From Cyrtodaria siliqua (taxonomy: Eukaryota; Mollusca; Bivalvia; Adapedonta; Hiatellidae), in contig JAWPHD010008275.1 in NCBI GenBank assembly GCA_037043455.1, forward strand, positions 1 through 64,000: a stretch of DNA of 64,000 bases. Reading direction: 5' to 3'. How positions within the stretch are numbered: position 1 is the first letter of the stretch; each line of letters begins with the position of its first letter. The position numbers and the translations under genes are program-made. This document shows, piece by piece, positions 33,084-43,734 of this stretch. Under the pieces are notes generated by a model. That model ran no database searches. It worked only from the letters and a program-made list of their open reading frames with translations, and was not told the DNA's origin.

Positions 33084-34118
33084 TCACTATTGTTTTTCAC
33101 TGCCGTAATACCTTGTTTCACTGCCGTAACTACCTTGTTTCACTGCCGTAATTACCTTGTTTCACTGCCGAAACTACCTTGTTTCTCTGCCATAACTACC
33201 TTGTTTCGCTGCCGTAACTACCTTGTTTAACTGCCGTAACTACCTTGTGCCGTAACTACCTTGTTTCACTGCCGTAATACCTTGTTTCACTGCCATAACT
33301 ACCTTGTTTTACTGCCGTAACTACCTTGTTTCACTGCCGTAACTACCTTGTTTCTCTGCCATAACTACCTTGTTTCACTGCCGTAACTACCTTGTTTCAC
33401 TGCCGTAACTACCTTGTTTCACTGCCCTTGTTTCACTGCCGTAACTACCTTGTTTCACTGCCGTATTACCTTGTTTCACTGCCGTAACTACCTTGTTTCA
33501 CTGGCGTAACTACCTTGTTTCACTGCCGTAATACCTTGTTTCACTGCCATAACTACCTTGTTTCACTGCCGTAACTACCTTGTTTCATTGCCGTAACTAC
33601 CTTGTTTCTCTGCTGTAACTACCTTGTGCCGTAACTACCTTGTTTCACTGCCATAACTACCTTGTTTCACTGCCGTAACTACCTTGTTTCACTGCCGTAA
33701 CTACCTTGTTTCACTGCCGTAATACCTTGTTTCACTGCCGTAACCACCTTGTTTCACTGCCGTAATACCTTGTTTCACTGCCGTAACTACCTTGTTTCAC
33801 TGCCGTAATACCTTGTTTCACTGCCGTAACTACCTTGTTTCACTGCCGTAACTACATTGTTTCACTGCCGTAACTACCGTGTGCCGTAACTACCTTGTTT
33901 CACTGCCGTAACTACCTTGTGCCGTAACTACCTTGTTCCATAACTACCTTGTTTCACTGCCGTAACTACCTTGTTTCACTGCCATAACTACCTTGTTTCA
34001 CTGCCGTAACTACATTGTTTCACTGCCGTAACTACATTGTGCCGTAACTACCTTGTGCCATAACTACCTTGTTTCACTGCCGTAACTACCTTGTTTCACT
34101 GCCGTAACTACATTGTTT
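33084..34118. repeat. 22-bp minisatellite, over 40 copies
   Basis: The unit is TTTCACTGCCGTAACTACCT plus TG. A shortened unit lacking TTTCACT (CTTGTGCCGTAAC) recurs about seven times (for example near 33248, 33628, 33883, 33920, 34040). A second recurring variant is CCGTAATACC. The flanks show no P blocks. Confidence 0.94.
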
Positions 34119-34970
34119 CAATGTCAAAACAACTCGCTTTAGTAAAATAAAAACGCTATTAAATGAATATCTTTATCTTGACAATGGCATAACACAGAAA
34201 CTAAGTCGTAGTTTTTGGACGTTTAGAGGTTGTTGCCATTTAGAGATGTCAGTTTACTGGTTATCTTCTCTCATATGATGAAATTTCAATCATTGGATTG
34301 GAAATTACTTAACAACGATAATGAGTCGTAGTTAATTGAAATCATTTAATTAGTTTAAAGGTTATGATGGGTTTAAACAGAAATAACACTATTATGAGTC
34401 GTTGACGTCACCGAAAGCTGCATAAGCTTACAGGTTGGGAGAATATAATAAAGAGAATAGTTGCTGCTTTGTTTGTGAATACAGGATTTCATTTCATCTC
34501 GAAGTGAGAAACTTAAATCTAAAGCAATCGTAAAAATGTAAGTTTTCTCACTTCTCGATGAAAATTATGTATGTAGATTCAGTCTTTCAGTTATATCACG
34601 ACGGCGTCTGCTTGTAGCAGCGAGCTCAATGCTCAGCTTAATAGTGCTGCCACACTGGAATACCACACCGTAGACGTAGTAAATAATACCCCACCCAGTC
34701 ACAGTATACAGACACCGGGCCGATCAGTCCTAGATCTGCACTGTGTATGCTGAATGACAAACAAGGGAGCTACTCGTACCATTTTTATAAAGTCTTTGGT
34801 ATGACCTGGCCGCGGTAAATGTGGATATAAGGGGGATATGTTTGTTATTTCTAATTTCTGTATGTACGACATGTACTAAGGTTATTATTCCTAATTTCTG
34901 TATGTACGACATGTACTAAGGTTATACAAAAGCTGAAACTACTTTGGAAACGACCAAGAGAGTAAAGTAA
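34119..34970. other. No gene seen; one 38-bp duplication
   Basis: Unique DNA apart from a tandem pair at about 34847-34922 (TAATTTCTGTATGTACGACA plus TGTACTAAGGTTAT). Confidence 0.6.
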
Positions 34971-35742
34971 CAGACCCGGTTTTATTGAGTCTATTCATGA
35001 GAGGTTACGTAAGTAGCAAAACCTCTCAAGCCCCGTAGCTAAAGCGGTATTCTACTTCAAAGCAACCTATAGTGAACCCAAAGGACCATAACATAGCACA
35101 ACTGATTTGTCAAAACGGATTATGTTGGATTATGGTATTAAGTTCGCATATAATGTGCGTCCTTCCATGGGAAGTGGAGTTCTTAACAGCAGATTTACAC
35201 ATACCTTATATGTTCATGCACTATGTTCTCTACGGAATTTCATATGTAGTGATATAGAGATTATTTAACTGCTGGGATCGATTACAGGGAAATTCTTCAC
35301 GAGTGGTAGACGTGTGGTTCTTTTCACGAACGAGCGCACGCGAGTGAGTGAAAAAACAAAGCACGTCTACCATCAAGTGAAGGATTACTCAATAATCGAT
35401 CCTAGCAGTTAAATAATCTATTTATCACATTTTTAAATTACGTTTTAGCAAATAAATATTCGCTTTATTGAACGTTATCGGCGGATGACGTCGACGTCAG
35501 CAACACTTTGTTGACGTCACTACTCAACGTCGCAACGTTAGTTATTATTGTGTTCTAAGTTAGCAACGTTAGTTATTATTGTTTTCTGAGTTAGTTATTA
35601 ATATTTAGCGATTATGAATATTCTTCCACTGAGAAATCCCGATCTTTCACGAATAGAAATGTAATAAAAATATATAATCAGTTGCAAAATCGAGTACAAC
35701 TTATATTACCTTTCATGAACAAACTCAATAAAACCGAGTCTG
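34971..35742. mobile_element. 772-bp element with 43-bp terminal inverted repeats
   Basis: The left end begins CAGACCCGGTTTTATTGAGT. The right end is the reverse complement of CAGACTCGGTTTTATTGAGT followed by TTGTTCATGAAAGGTAATAT. The same terminal sequence occurs solo at 17008 and, degenerate, at 3157. No coding sequence or clear target duplication. It contains a large palindrome at 35249-35427 that may be a nested insertion. Confidence 0.8.
35249..35427. repeat. About 180-bp palindrome
   Basis: The outer arms AGATTATTTAACTGCT and AGCAGTTAAATAATCT are perfect. Matching continues inwards through GATCGATTA/TAATCGATC, CTTCAC..GTGAAG and GTAGACGTG/CACGTCTAC to a GC-rich centre (CGAACGAGCGCACGCGAGTG). 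Confidence 0.9.
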
Positions 35743-36424
35743 CAGTTGTTCTTTCTTGTTTGTGTTGGTTGCTTTCAAGAGATTCACCCCTTTTCAAGTA
35801 GGTATTAATTACGTCACATCTAATTTGTATCGTTTGTTCGAATGATTGTGATTCTGTTCAACAGTTTCGTACTGTCACGGCTTTTGTGTCGGTGTTATCC
35901 AGAGTTGATGCCTATATGATTGATAGCATTACTTTTCATTACAAAATGCCTTACTATATAACGGAAAGAACGCATTGAAAACACGTTAGAGACTAATACT
36001 TGAAAGCAAACATTTTAATTGCAGTAATGTGTTTTACGACGGAGAATTATCTGTTTCTCCCCATTCCATAACGGATCACACCGGTCTATTTTTCGGACAT
36101 AGAGAGAGACTTTCTCCTTAATGTCTCAAATACAAATTGTCGCAAAATTGATTTTGCGCAGTGCTGCATAATTAGAAAAAACTACTCTAGAGCATTGTTA
36201 AGTACTCTAAATCTAAATAGTGTTTAAGAAACGGTAACACTCGAAATATCCAGTAAAAGAATGGGATCGACCAATTTGTTTTTTAGAAAAATATCCATCG
36301 GTTGCATAGTTGTCGTTATCATAATTTTACATAAGACTAGAAAATCCTCAGCCGTATCTAAACATGTCTGAAATCAGGAAGCATGGCCAACTGTTGTCGA
36401 AAGTAACATAACAGTAGATATAAA
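35743..36424. other. No gene seen
   Basis: Unique AT-rich DNA. Confidence 0.6.
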
Positions 36425-36650
36425 CGTCGAACAGGGATTGTAGCACCCAAGGACCACAGTCAACAACAACAAGGACCACAGTCAACCACAACAAGGACCA
36501 CAGTCAACCACAACAAGGACCACAGTCAACCACAACAAGGACCACAGTCAACTACAACAAGGACCACAGTCAACCACAACAAGGACCACAGTCAACCACA
36601 ACAAGAACCACAGTCAACCACAAATGCGCACACAATACAGTAGAGCATTG
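36425..36650 (-). repeat. P-family copy 7, inverted, with expanded 22-bp block
   Basis: The minus strand reads TTGTGTGCGCATTTGTGGTT (block f), the array, GACTGTGGTCCTTGGGTGCT and ACAATCCCTGTTCGACGTTT (block g). Confidence 0.75.
36446..36623. repeat. 22-bp minisatellite, about 8 copies, inside P
   Basis: The plus unit is AACCACAACAAGGACCACAG plus TC. The inverse, GTTGACTGTGGTCCTTG plus TTGTG, equals the GGTTGACTGTGGTCCTTGAA segment found once at about 13050. Confidence 0.93.
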
Positions 36651-37394
36651 TGTACAAACAAGAACCGAATAACTAACACTAGGTTATAATAGCCTGAATG
36701 AGTCTCCATAGCCCTTCCATAGTCAAGTGAAAATGTTGACAAACTGTTAAAATCTCAAACCTTGTTAAACTTCTGGGAAACTTACTTTATCATGCAAAAT
36801 GTCTGCTATTAAACATATACAAGGAAATGGTGGGTTTAATGCTTTAACATATTCTAAAAAACATTTCTTCGGTTGTATACCAACACCGGGTCAAAGGTCA
36901 ACGTTATTTTTTACCACTTACAGTTGTATACCGTGTCTGCTTTTACTTCTGAAATGTATATCAAAAACTGTCAAAAACATGATGGGCTGCTTTTTCAAAT
37001 ATCAGTAACATGTTTAGAATACAGTTACAGTTACAGCCAAACAATAACAGGAAACTGCATTAAAAAAAGGTTTGAAAAAATAAAGATTGGCACTCTTTTA
37101 TACAGAAAAAAGTATGAAAGAAGAAAATTGATAGTGTCTGGTAGACTTAATTCACTTAGATAATACACGCCATGACAATGACGGGAAACGAGATTTATTC
37201 AAACGTATGCGTCTTAAAACACTAACCATTAGCCACAATGTAGATATGTTCAACTGATGGAAATATATTTATTTCTTGACCGCCTTCGTTAAGTCTAGAA
37301 TTTGTAATGCATATGGCTAGACGGACGAATACAGAATTATCATTATGGTATATAACATAAATCATTTGTGACAGCTTGTCGTTACTTTATAATC
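36651..37394. other. No gene seen
   Basis: Unique AT-rich DNA. Overlapping frames at 36799-37163 have no recognised domain. Confidence 0.55.
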
Positions 37395-37469
37395 GGATCC
37401 AAATGAGACTTCTTACTGCTCTGACTTCTGCCAAGTCATTGAGTGCCTTCATTGTGGCTTTCTAGGCTA
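37395..37469 (+). repeat. P-family copy 8, left part (block a)
   Basis: CTGCTCTGACTTCTGCCAAG plus TCATTGAGTGCC and TGTGGCTTTCTAGGCTA. The copy is cut here by the element at 37470-38500 and resumes at about 38501 with block b. Confidence 0.7.
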
Positions 37470-37522
37470 TTGTTTTTAGCTCGACTGTTCGAAGAATAAG
37501 AGAGCTTATGTAATCACCCCGG

Positions 37523-37573
37523 GGTCGGCGTCGGCGTCGGCGTTGGCGTTGGCGTCGGCGTCGGCGTCGGCGT
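37523..37573. repeat. (GGCGTC)n hexanucleotide run
   Basis: About eight hexamers, two of them GGCGTT. Confidence 0.93.
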
Positions 37574-37575
37574 CC

Positions 37576-38160
37576 CACATCAAGGTTTGCGTGTAAGCTG
37601 TGTTTACAAGTCTATATCTCTTACATTTCTTATCCTACCACAACCAAATTTGTTCATGGGCTTCCTTGTAGCATTATCTTAAGGGCTGCATAAGCAATTT
37701 TGGTTCCTGTAACCCATGGGCTCCCATGGAACCCAAATTATGATAGCCCATAAAATGTGCCCCATTTCACATCAAATTTTGCGTGTAAGCTGTGTTTACA
37801 AGTCTATATCTCTTACAATTCTTACCATAGCACAACCAAATTTGGCCATTAGCTTCCTTATAGCATTATCGTAAGGGCTGCTTAAGTATTTTGGTTCCTG
37901 TAACCCCTGGGCTCCCATGGAACCCAAATTCTGATAGCCCTTAAAATATGTCTGTTTCACATCAAATTTTGCGTGTAAGCTGTGTTTACAGGTCTATATC
38001 TCTTACATTTTTTGTCCTAGCTGAACTAAATTTTGGAATTGGTTTCCTTATAGTATGTTGTAAAGGGCTGGATAAGTAATTTTGTCTTCTGCAAATTCTG
38101 GGCTCCCTTGGAACCCAAATTGTGATGGCCCATAAAATGTGCAATAAAGGCAGATCTAGG
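37576..38160. repeat. Tandem units of about 190 bp, three and a partial
   Basis: Each has TTTGCGTGTAAGCTGTGTTT, ACAAGTCTATATCTCTTACA, GGGCTCCCATGGAACCCAAA and TGATAGCCCATAAAATGTG. Starts fall near 37585, 37776 and 37968, with a decayed fourth near 38160. The following 38252-38330 is C-rich then T-rich low-complexity sequence. Confidence 0.88.
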
Positions 38161-38500
38161 TTTGCATGTAAGCATGTATATATCTATAATTTTGGTTTGG
38201 GATTTGTTACAGCATTATGCATCTTATTACTACACCCATATTGGGGCATGGGCTCCCTCCTACCCCCTCCCCCCCCCCCCCATCCAACCCCCGCCAGCAC
38301 TCCTCTCCACACTTTTTTTTTTTTACATATTTCTGTGAAGTTTTGGTCAATTCTTACACATAATTATGTTGTGCTCCCAACCCCACCCCACATTGTTGTA
38401 GCCTTGTTTTCTGAAGGTATATACTAGCTATTAATTTATTATTCTCCGAAAAATCGAATAGTCGAACTGCGCTGTTCTCCGACAGCTCTTGTTTTGTATT

Positions 38501-38870
38501 ATATTTACACGAGCATATTTGTGTTTTACTTATATTGCCTATTGATGCTGCCTTGTTGGTTAGAGATTAGATCATGGCGGGGATTTCTTTATTTACACTG
38601 TCCTGTTTTAATGGGATGACAGTAGGGTAAGTGTGAGGTTTGGTGCACCCTAGAACCGGTTTAAACCCCCAGTGGCCTACTTTGCCACTGACCGTTCCAA
38701 GGCGGTAGCCCTATTGTCAACCCTTTTGTGTTTGTGATGTCGTTTGCATTTATTATTGCTTTTGCCTTCTTGTTTGTCTGTTTGCGTGTTTGTTTCTGTG
38801 TTTTGTGGTTGACTGTCCTCCTTGAATGCTACTTTCCCTGTCCGATCTTTTTATATTTCTTTTCATTATA
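38501..38870 (+). repeat. P-family copy 8, right part (blocks b-g, unexpanded)
   Basis: Blocks follow in order: b (GTTTTACTTATATTGCCTAT), c (TTTAATGGGATGACAGTAGG), d (GGTGCACCCTAGAACCGGTT, TTTGCCACTGACCGTTCC), e (AAGGCGGTAGCCCTATTGTC), f (GTTTGCGTGTTTGTTTCTGT, GTGGTTGACTGTCCTCC) and g (TTGAATGCTACTTTCCCTGT). Every segment that is an array elsewhere is single here. The 89-codon frame across it is not supported. Confidence 0.8.
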
Positions 38871-40342
38871 TGATGGCCACGGAATATATGCCATAAACAA
38901 TAAATGGTATTACATTGGTTTTGGTCTGTTTTATGGTCGTATAACTGCAAGCCAAAAAAACGAAACATCTTACTTTAAGTCCAGCAGTCATTCGTAATGT
39001 TATTGTACTGATATTGACAAATAAGTGGATGTAAATTCAAATGAGACCAACGTTAAATAAGACCAACCATCGTTAAGTAAGACCAACGTTGCCCTTATGG
39101 GAAAGACACACTACCACGAAATCAGGAGTTGTGGCCTGTACGTCTCACAACACAGTTAATTTTACATTGCTCTACATATGTACCAGGACCCATCTGGACC
39201 ACTGTAGTACTTCATGAATTCGTTTAAAAATATTTTCTTTGTGAAACTTGACATCTGTTGCTCGAATTATCCAGCAAAAAACACGTGATTGACCAATTTT
39301 CTTTGTTTTAATATCAATAGTTTGAAGAGACCCTCTTGAATTTGTCCATTTCACTTTCATTTTCAAGTGTATCACTACCCAGTATTAGATTCTCAGATCT
39401 GGGCTCCGAAACATTCAGGCATATCCAAACCTGTATGAAATCATGAACTTGTCCCATTCTTGTCACCTGCAGCAAAAACGCAGAAACTATTTGCACATTT
39501 TAAGAAATAAACAAGAACCGAATAACACAGATATTTTTTTCAAGGTAAATAACTGTTTAGTGAGACCTGTATAATGACCGTTCATGGGTGGGGCTCAACA
39601 CATTATCACAACCAATATCGGCTGAACAGCACCACATAGTGGAAACCGAACCAGCATCATTTCATAGCCGTAGCGACAAATATGTATAAGAAACAACATA
39701 CAAATTACCCAAAACAACCGAATCACCCCAATACTAACTACAACGACTATAATGTGCCAAACCTTCAGGGATTCATTCTCCAATTAGCTAAATTAGTGCG
39801 GAAACTATACTCTGACTGTCTGACGTATTTCGACACATTTCCACGTTTCTCTTTTTTCTATGTATTTTTCATTTTAGTGTTATCTTGTCTTAACCACCAT
39901 TGATATGATCAACTATAGTTTATCTAAAATGTTGTGTAGATGTTTCCTTGATGTTTCCTTGTGTAGATGTTTCCTTGAGTAGATGTTTCCTTGTGCAGAT
40001 GTTTTCTTGAAAACCTTTACGCGTTTGTTTTTAATTAACTGGCATTTTTTAAGTGGAATAACTTATATTTTCCCTAATATCTGTTTTCCATTATTTCGCG
40101 TTCTTTTTGTTTATATTTTCTTATCCAGTCTCTTTTTTCCTTCCGATGTGTAATTACACTCAGCCATATGCAGCACTTTTAAGATGTTAATTAGGCAGGA
40201 TTTTATTTCATTTTAATGTTGGTAGAACGTGTGACCCGACCCATTTGTCACTATACTAGTTTAATCATATATATAACTGGGTTTATATGTCTCTATGTGT
40301 AAGCTATTAACAATAGAATAGGTTAAAAGTAATCCTACGGAC
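38871..40342. other. No gene seen; small repeats
   Basis: Near 38950 AGCCAAAAAAACGAAAC resembles the terminal repeat of the 14864-15985 element. At 39932-40005 GATGTTTCCTTGTGTA is repeated four times. CATATATATAA at about 40266 could be a TATA-like box before the next array, without other support. Confidence 0.5.
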
Positions 40343-42172
40343 AACAACATCAACACCATGGAAGGTACTGTTGGTGTTCCAGACAACAACATCAACACCA
40401 TGGAAGTCACTGTTGGTGTTCCAGACAACAACATCAGCACCATGGAAGGCACTGTTGGTGTTCCAGACAACAACATCAGCACCATGGAAGGCACTGTTGG
40501 TGTTCCAGACAACAACATCAACACCATGGAAGGCACTGTTTGTGTTCCAGACAACAACATCAACACCATGGAAGGTACTGTTGGTGTTCCAGACGACACC
40601 ATCAACACCATGGAAGGCACTGTTGGTGTTCCAGACGACAACATCAACACCATGGAAGGCACTGTTGGTGTTCCAGACGACATCATCAACACCATGGAAG
40701 GCACTGTTGGTGTTCCAGACAACTACATCAACACCATGGAAGGCACTGTTGGTGTTCCAGACAACATCAACACCATGGAAGGCACTGTTGGTGTTCCAGA
40801 CAACAACATCAACACCATGGAAGGCACTGTTGGTGTTCCAGACAACAACATCAACACCATGGAAGGGACTGTTGGTGTTCCAGACAACAACATCAACACC
40901 ATGGAAGGCAATGTTGGTGTTCCAGACAACAACATCAACACCATGGAAGGCACTGTTGGTGTTCCAGACAACAACATCAACACCATGGAAGGGACTGTTG
41001 GTGTTCCAGACAACAACATCAACACCATGGAAGGCACTGTTGTTGTTCCAGACAACAACATCAACACCATGGAAGGGACTGTTGGTGTTCCAGACAACAA
41101 CATCAACACCATGGTAGGCACTGTTGGTGTTCCAGACAACACCATCAACAACATGGAAGGCACTGTTGGTGTTCCAGACAACAACATCAACACCATGGAA
41201 TGCACTGTTGGTGTTCCAGACAACACCATCAACACCACAACAGCATGGAAGGCACTGTTGGTGTTCCAGACAACAACATCAACACCATGGAAGGCACTGT
41301 TGGAGTTCCAGACAACAACATCAACACCATGGAAGGCACTGTTGGTGTTCCAGACAACAACATCAACACCATGGAAGGGACTGTTGGTGTTCCAGATAAC
41401 AACATCAACACCATGAAAGGTGTTCCAGACAACACCATCAACACCATGGAAGGTAATGTTGGTGTTCCAGACAACAACATCAACACCATGGAAAGCACTG
41501 GTGGTGTTCCAGACAACAACATTAACACCATGGAAGGCACTGTTGGTGTTCAAGACAACAACATCAACACCATGGAAGGCACTGTTGGTGTTCCAGACAA
41601 CAACATCAACACCATTGAAGGCACTGTTTGTGTTCCAGACAACAACATTAACACCATGGAAGGCACTGCTGGTGTTCCAGACAACAACATCAACACCATG
41701 GAAGGCACTGCTGGTGTTACAGACAACAACATCAACACCATGGAAGGCACTGTTGGTGTTCCAGACAACAACATCAACACCATGGAAGGCACTGTTGGTG
41801 TTCCAGACAACACCATCAACACCATGGAAGGCACTGTTGGTGTTCCAGACAATAACATCAACACCATGGAAGGCAATGTTGGTGTTCCAGACAACAACAT
41901 CAACACGATGGAAGGGACTGTTGGTGTTCCAGATAACAACATCAACACCATGGAAGGTGTTCCAGACAACAATATCAACACCATGGAAGGCACTGTTGGT
42001 GTTCCAAACAACAACATCAACACCATGGAAGGCACTGTTGGTGTTCCAGACAACAATATCAACACCATGGAAGGCACTGTTGGTGTTCCAGACAACAACA
42101 TCAACACCATGGAAGGCACTGTTGGTGTTCCAGACAACAACATCAACACCATGGAAGGCACTGTTGGTGTTC
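40343..42172. repeat. 42-bp minisatellite, about 43 copies, open in several frames
   Basis: The unit spans AACAACATCAACACCATGGA, AGGCACTGTTGGTGTTCCAG and AC. With 42 divisible by 3, forward frames read NNINTMEGTVGVPD, TTSTPWKALLVFQ or QQHQHHGRHCWCSR, and the minus strand reads GTPTVPSMVLMLLS. Long frames result (352 codons at 40358-41416; 550 codons at 40540-42192). Shortened units and an odd insertion at about 41235 shift the phase, so the 550-codon frame changes from the QQHQHH to the NNINTM reading. Differences in the NNINTM frame are mostly amino-acid changing (Gly-Cys, Thr-Asn, Pro-Gln, Met-Ile, Glu-Val) with fewer silent ones (GGC/GGG, AAC/AAT), as expected without protein selection. 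I therefore call a repeat, not a CDS. Confidence 0.92.
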
Positions 42173-42502
42173 CAGCAGTGTCAAGCCTCTAGTTATCATC
42201 AGATGTTTTATTTATGTGATCTATCCAAGCAACTATCTGTCTCCAAGTACCAGACATTTTTCCTCAGAAATACCTACCTAGTTAGACAAAAAGTAAAAGG
42301 CAATATATCTGCATTTTTAAAAATCCTCAAGCCGTCATTTCAAAGACAGGATATATGTAACGTGTGCTGTTCAAACGCTATTGCATGTTCATTTATAAAG
42401 ACGTTTTGAGATACATTTATTTAAATAAGCAAGAGGAGTATCAAACTAGATTGTGCAAACCACTAGCTCTAAACGAATCTTGAAAGAAAAATGATTATTT
42501 GT
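42173..42502. other. No gene seen
   Basis: Unique sequence after the array. The 70-codon extension of one array frame (to 42409) has no domain. Confidence 0.55.
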
Positions 42503-42740
42503 TTGGTGTTTAACGTCAATTTTCGTCGATATTCAGTGGTGGCGGTAGACCATCCACATTGGTGGCGGTAGACCGTCCACGTGTTCTTGGGAAGAACTAG
42601 TACTATATACCTCAGGCCATCTGTAAAAATCGGCAATTTCTCATTTACATGTCGAGCTCCCAGTGGGATTCAAACCCGCGAGAGACGAGGAGATTTTAAA
42701 AGCAGCATATTTACCATCTCGATCACGGAGGCCAAGAGAT
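42503..42740 (-). mobile_element. tRNA-derived SINE, copy 2
   Basis: The inverse reads CCGTGATCGAGATGGTAAA (A-box region), GGGTTTGAATCC (B box with one change, 42664-42675), CACTGGGAGCTCGACATGTA, the body with TACCGCCACC, and the tail AAACACCAAACAAAT (left end at about 42500). A 24-bp segment (ACCNTCCAC.TTGGTGGCGG) is duplicated in the body (near 42540 and 42565). Confidence 0.78.
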
Positions 42741-43019
42741 GAATAACACTATAGAGAGAGCTAATCGTCCGATATTAATGACATTCGGTTTCATACAATC
42801 TGTATTATACTTGTTTTAAAAGTTATCAAAGAGGTAATGACCCTATCATTTTGCAACGCACTGCATGTTTAGTAGTTGACCCTAACCCTAACCCTCAGCT
42901 GACCCTGACCAATTTACAGTTCGCCACAAAGCTTTCCTCTTTGAGTGAGTAATGAACTGACAGATTGTGGACCCTATGAGGATGTGTACCTAAATCTTGA
43001 AAGGCCGCAACGTTTGATG
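42741..43019. other. No gene seen
   Basis: Contains ACCCTAACCCTAACCCT at 42879-42896, under three telomere-type hexamers. Confidence 0.6.
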
Positions 43020-43260
43020 TTTGTCTTTTATCTTGTCATGTCCTTTATGGTTTATTCTCTTGTTGGTCTGGTTTCTGCCAAGTAATTGAGTATTTGCTTT
43101 GTGGCTTTTTAGACGTTTGATGTTTATATTCATATATACATGAATATTCATATATAAATGATATCTTTGTGTTATACTAATATTGCCTCTTAACTCTGTC
43201 TAATTCATTTGAGGATAATTCTATCTAGGTCATTTGAGGATATAGCCTGGCAATAACTTA
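43020..43260 (+). repeat. P-family copy 9, blocks a-c only
   Basis: Block a (GGTTTCTGCCAAGTAATTGA plus GTATTTGCTTTGTGGC), block b (TTTGTGTTATACTAATATTG plus CC) and the start of block c (TAGCCTGGCAATAAC). The following 43261-45085 is unique except a (GT)n run at 43703-43732. Confidence 0.65.
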
Positions 43261-43698
43261 TCTCGTTTGTTTTGGGTTTTGGTTGATTTTATAACAGATA
43301 TTTCGACAATTAAACATGTTTAAAGACATGTTTTACTGACAAAATGCGATAACCTGTTTAAAATTACCTATTACATCTTTTAATTTTACAATATGCAAAC
43401 TTTCTGAGCCGAAATTAAGGTTTTATTTCATATGGGTTATGACAGTTAATACTCTGACCACGTAATGGCACGGCTTGGAGAGACCTAAAGTAATACTCGT
43501 GGTTCGCGGGACCCTTTCATTAGGTACTAACGGCTTCTTTACTTAAACAACAACGGTATTATACTTGCCATACAGTAACAGTTGATATAAACATATTTAG
43601 GAATACAATTAGTATTAATTTAAGCCAAAATACAAAAAAAGTCCTGTCTCGTCGTGGTTTTTTTTGTTGTTTTTATTTATGGTTTTTTTATTTATTTT

Positions 43699-43734
<36 letters not shown>

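Larger units (their letters stand above)
37470..38500. mobile_element. 1-kb GGCGTC-bearing element inserted in P
   Basis: The left end TTTTTAGCTCGACTGTTCGA plus AGAATAA is matched inversely by the right end TTCTCCGAAAAATCGAATAG plus TCGAACTG...AGCTCTTGTT. Inside are a GGCGTC hexamer run and three to four tandem units of about 190 bp. The P sequence reads on after it. The layout resembles a repeat I associate with bivalve genomes. The frame at 38122-38427 is not a gene. Confidence 0.72.

Noticed and set aside
33084..34118. CRISPR-like regular spacing
   Set aside because: The 22-bp units are contiguous, with no unique spacers between repeats, and the window is eukaryotic in character.
37523..37573. 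GC-rich hexamer run as a CpG-island promoter
   Set aside because: It is a simple (GGCGTC)n run inside a mobile element with no adjacent gene.
40358..42409. Frames of 352, 550 and 329 codons that look like a repeat protein
   Set aside because: Unit length 42 keeps several frames open on both strands at once; the 550-codon frame changes phase midway and unit differences look neutral.
42879..42896. Interstitial telomere repeat (CCCTAA)n
   Set aside because: Fewer than three hexamers, within chance expectation.
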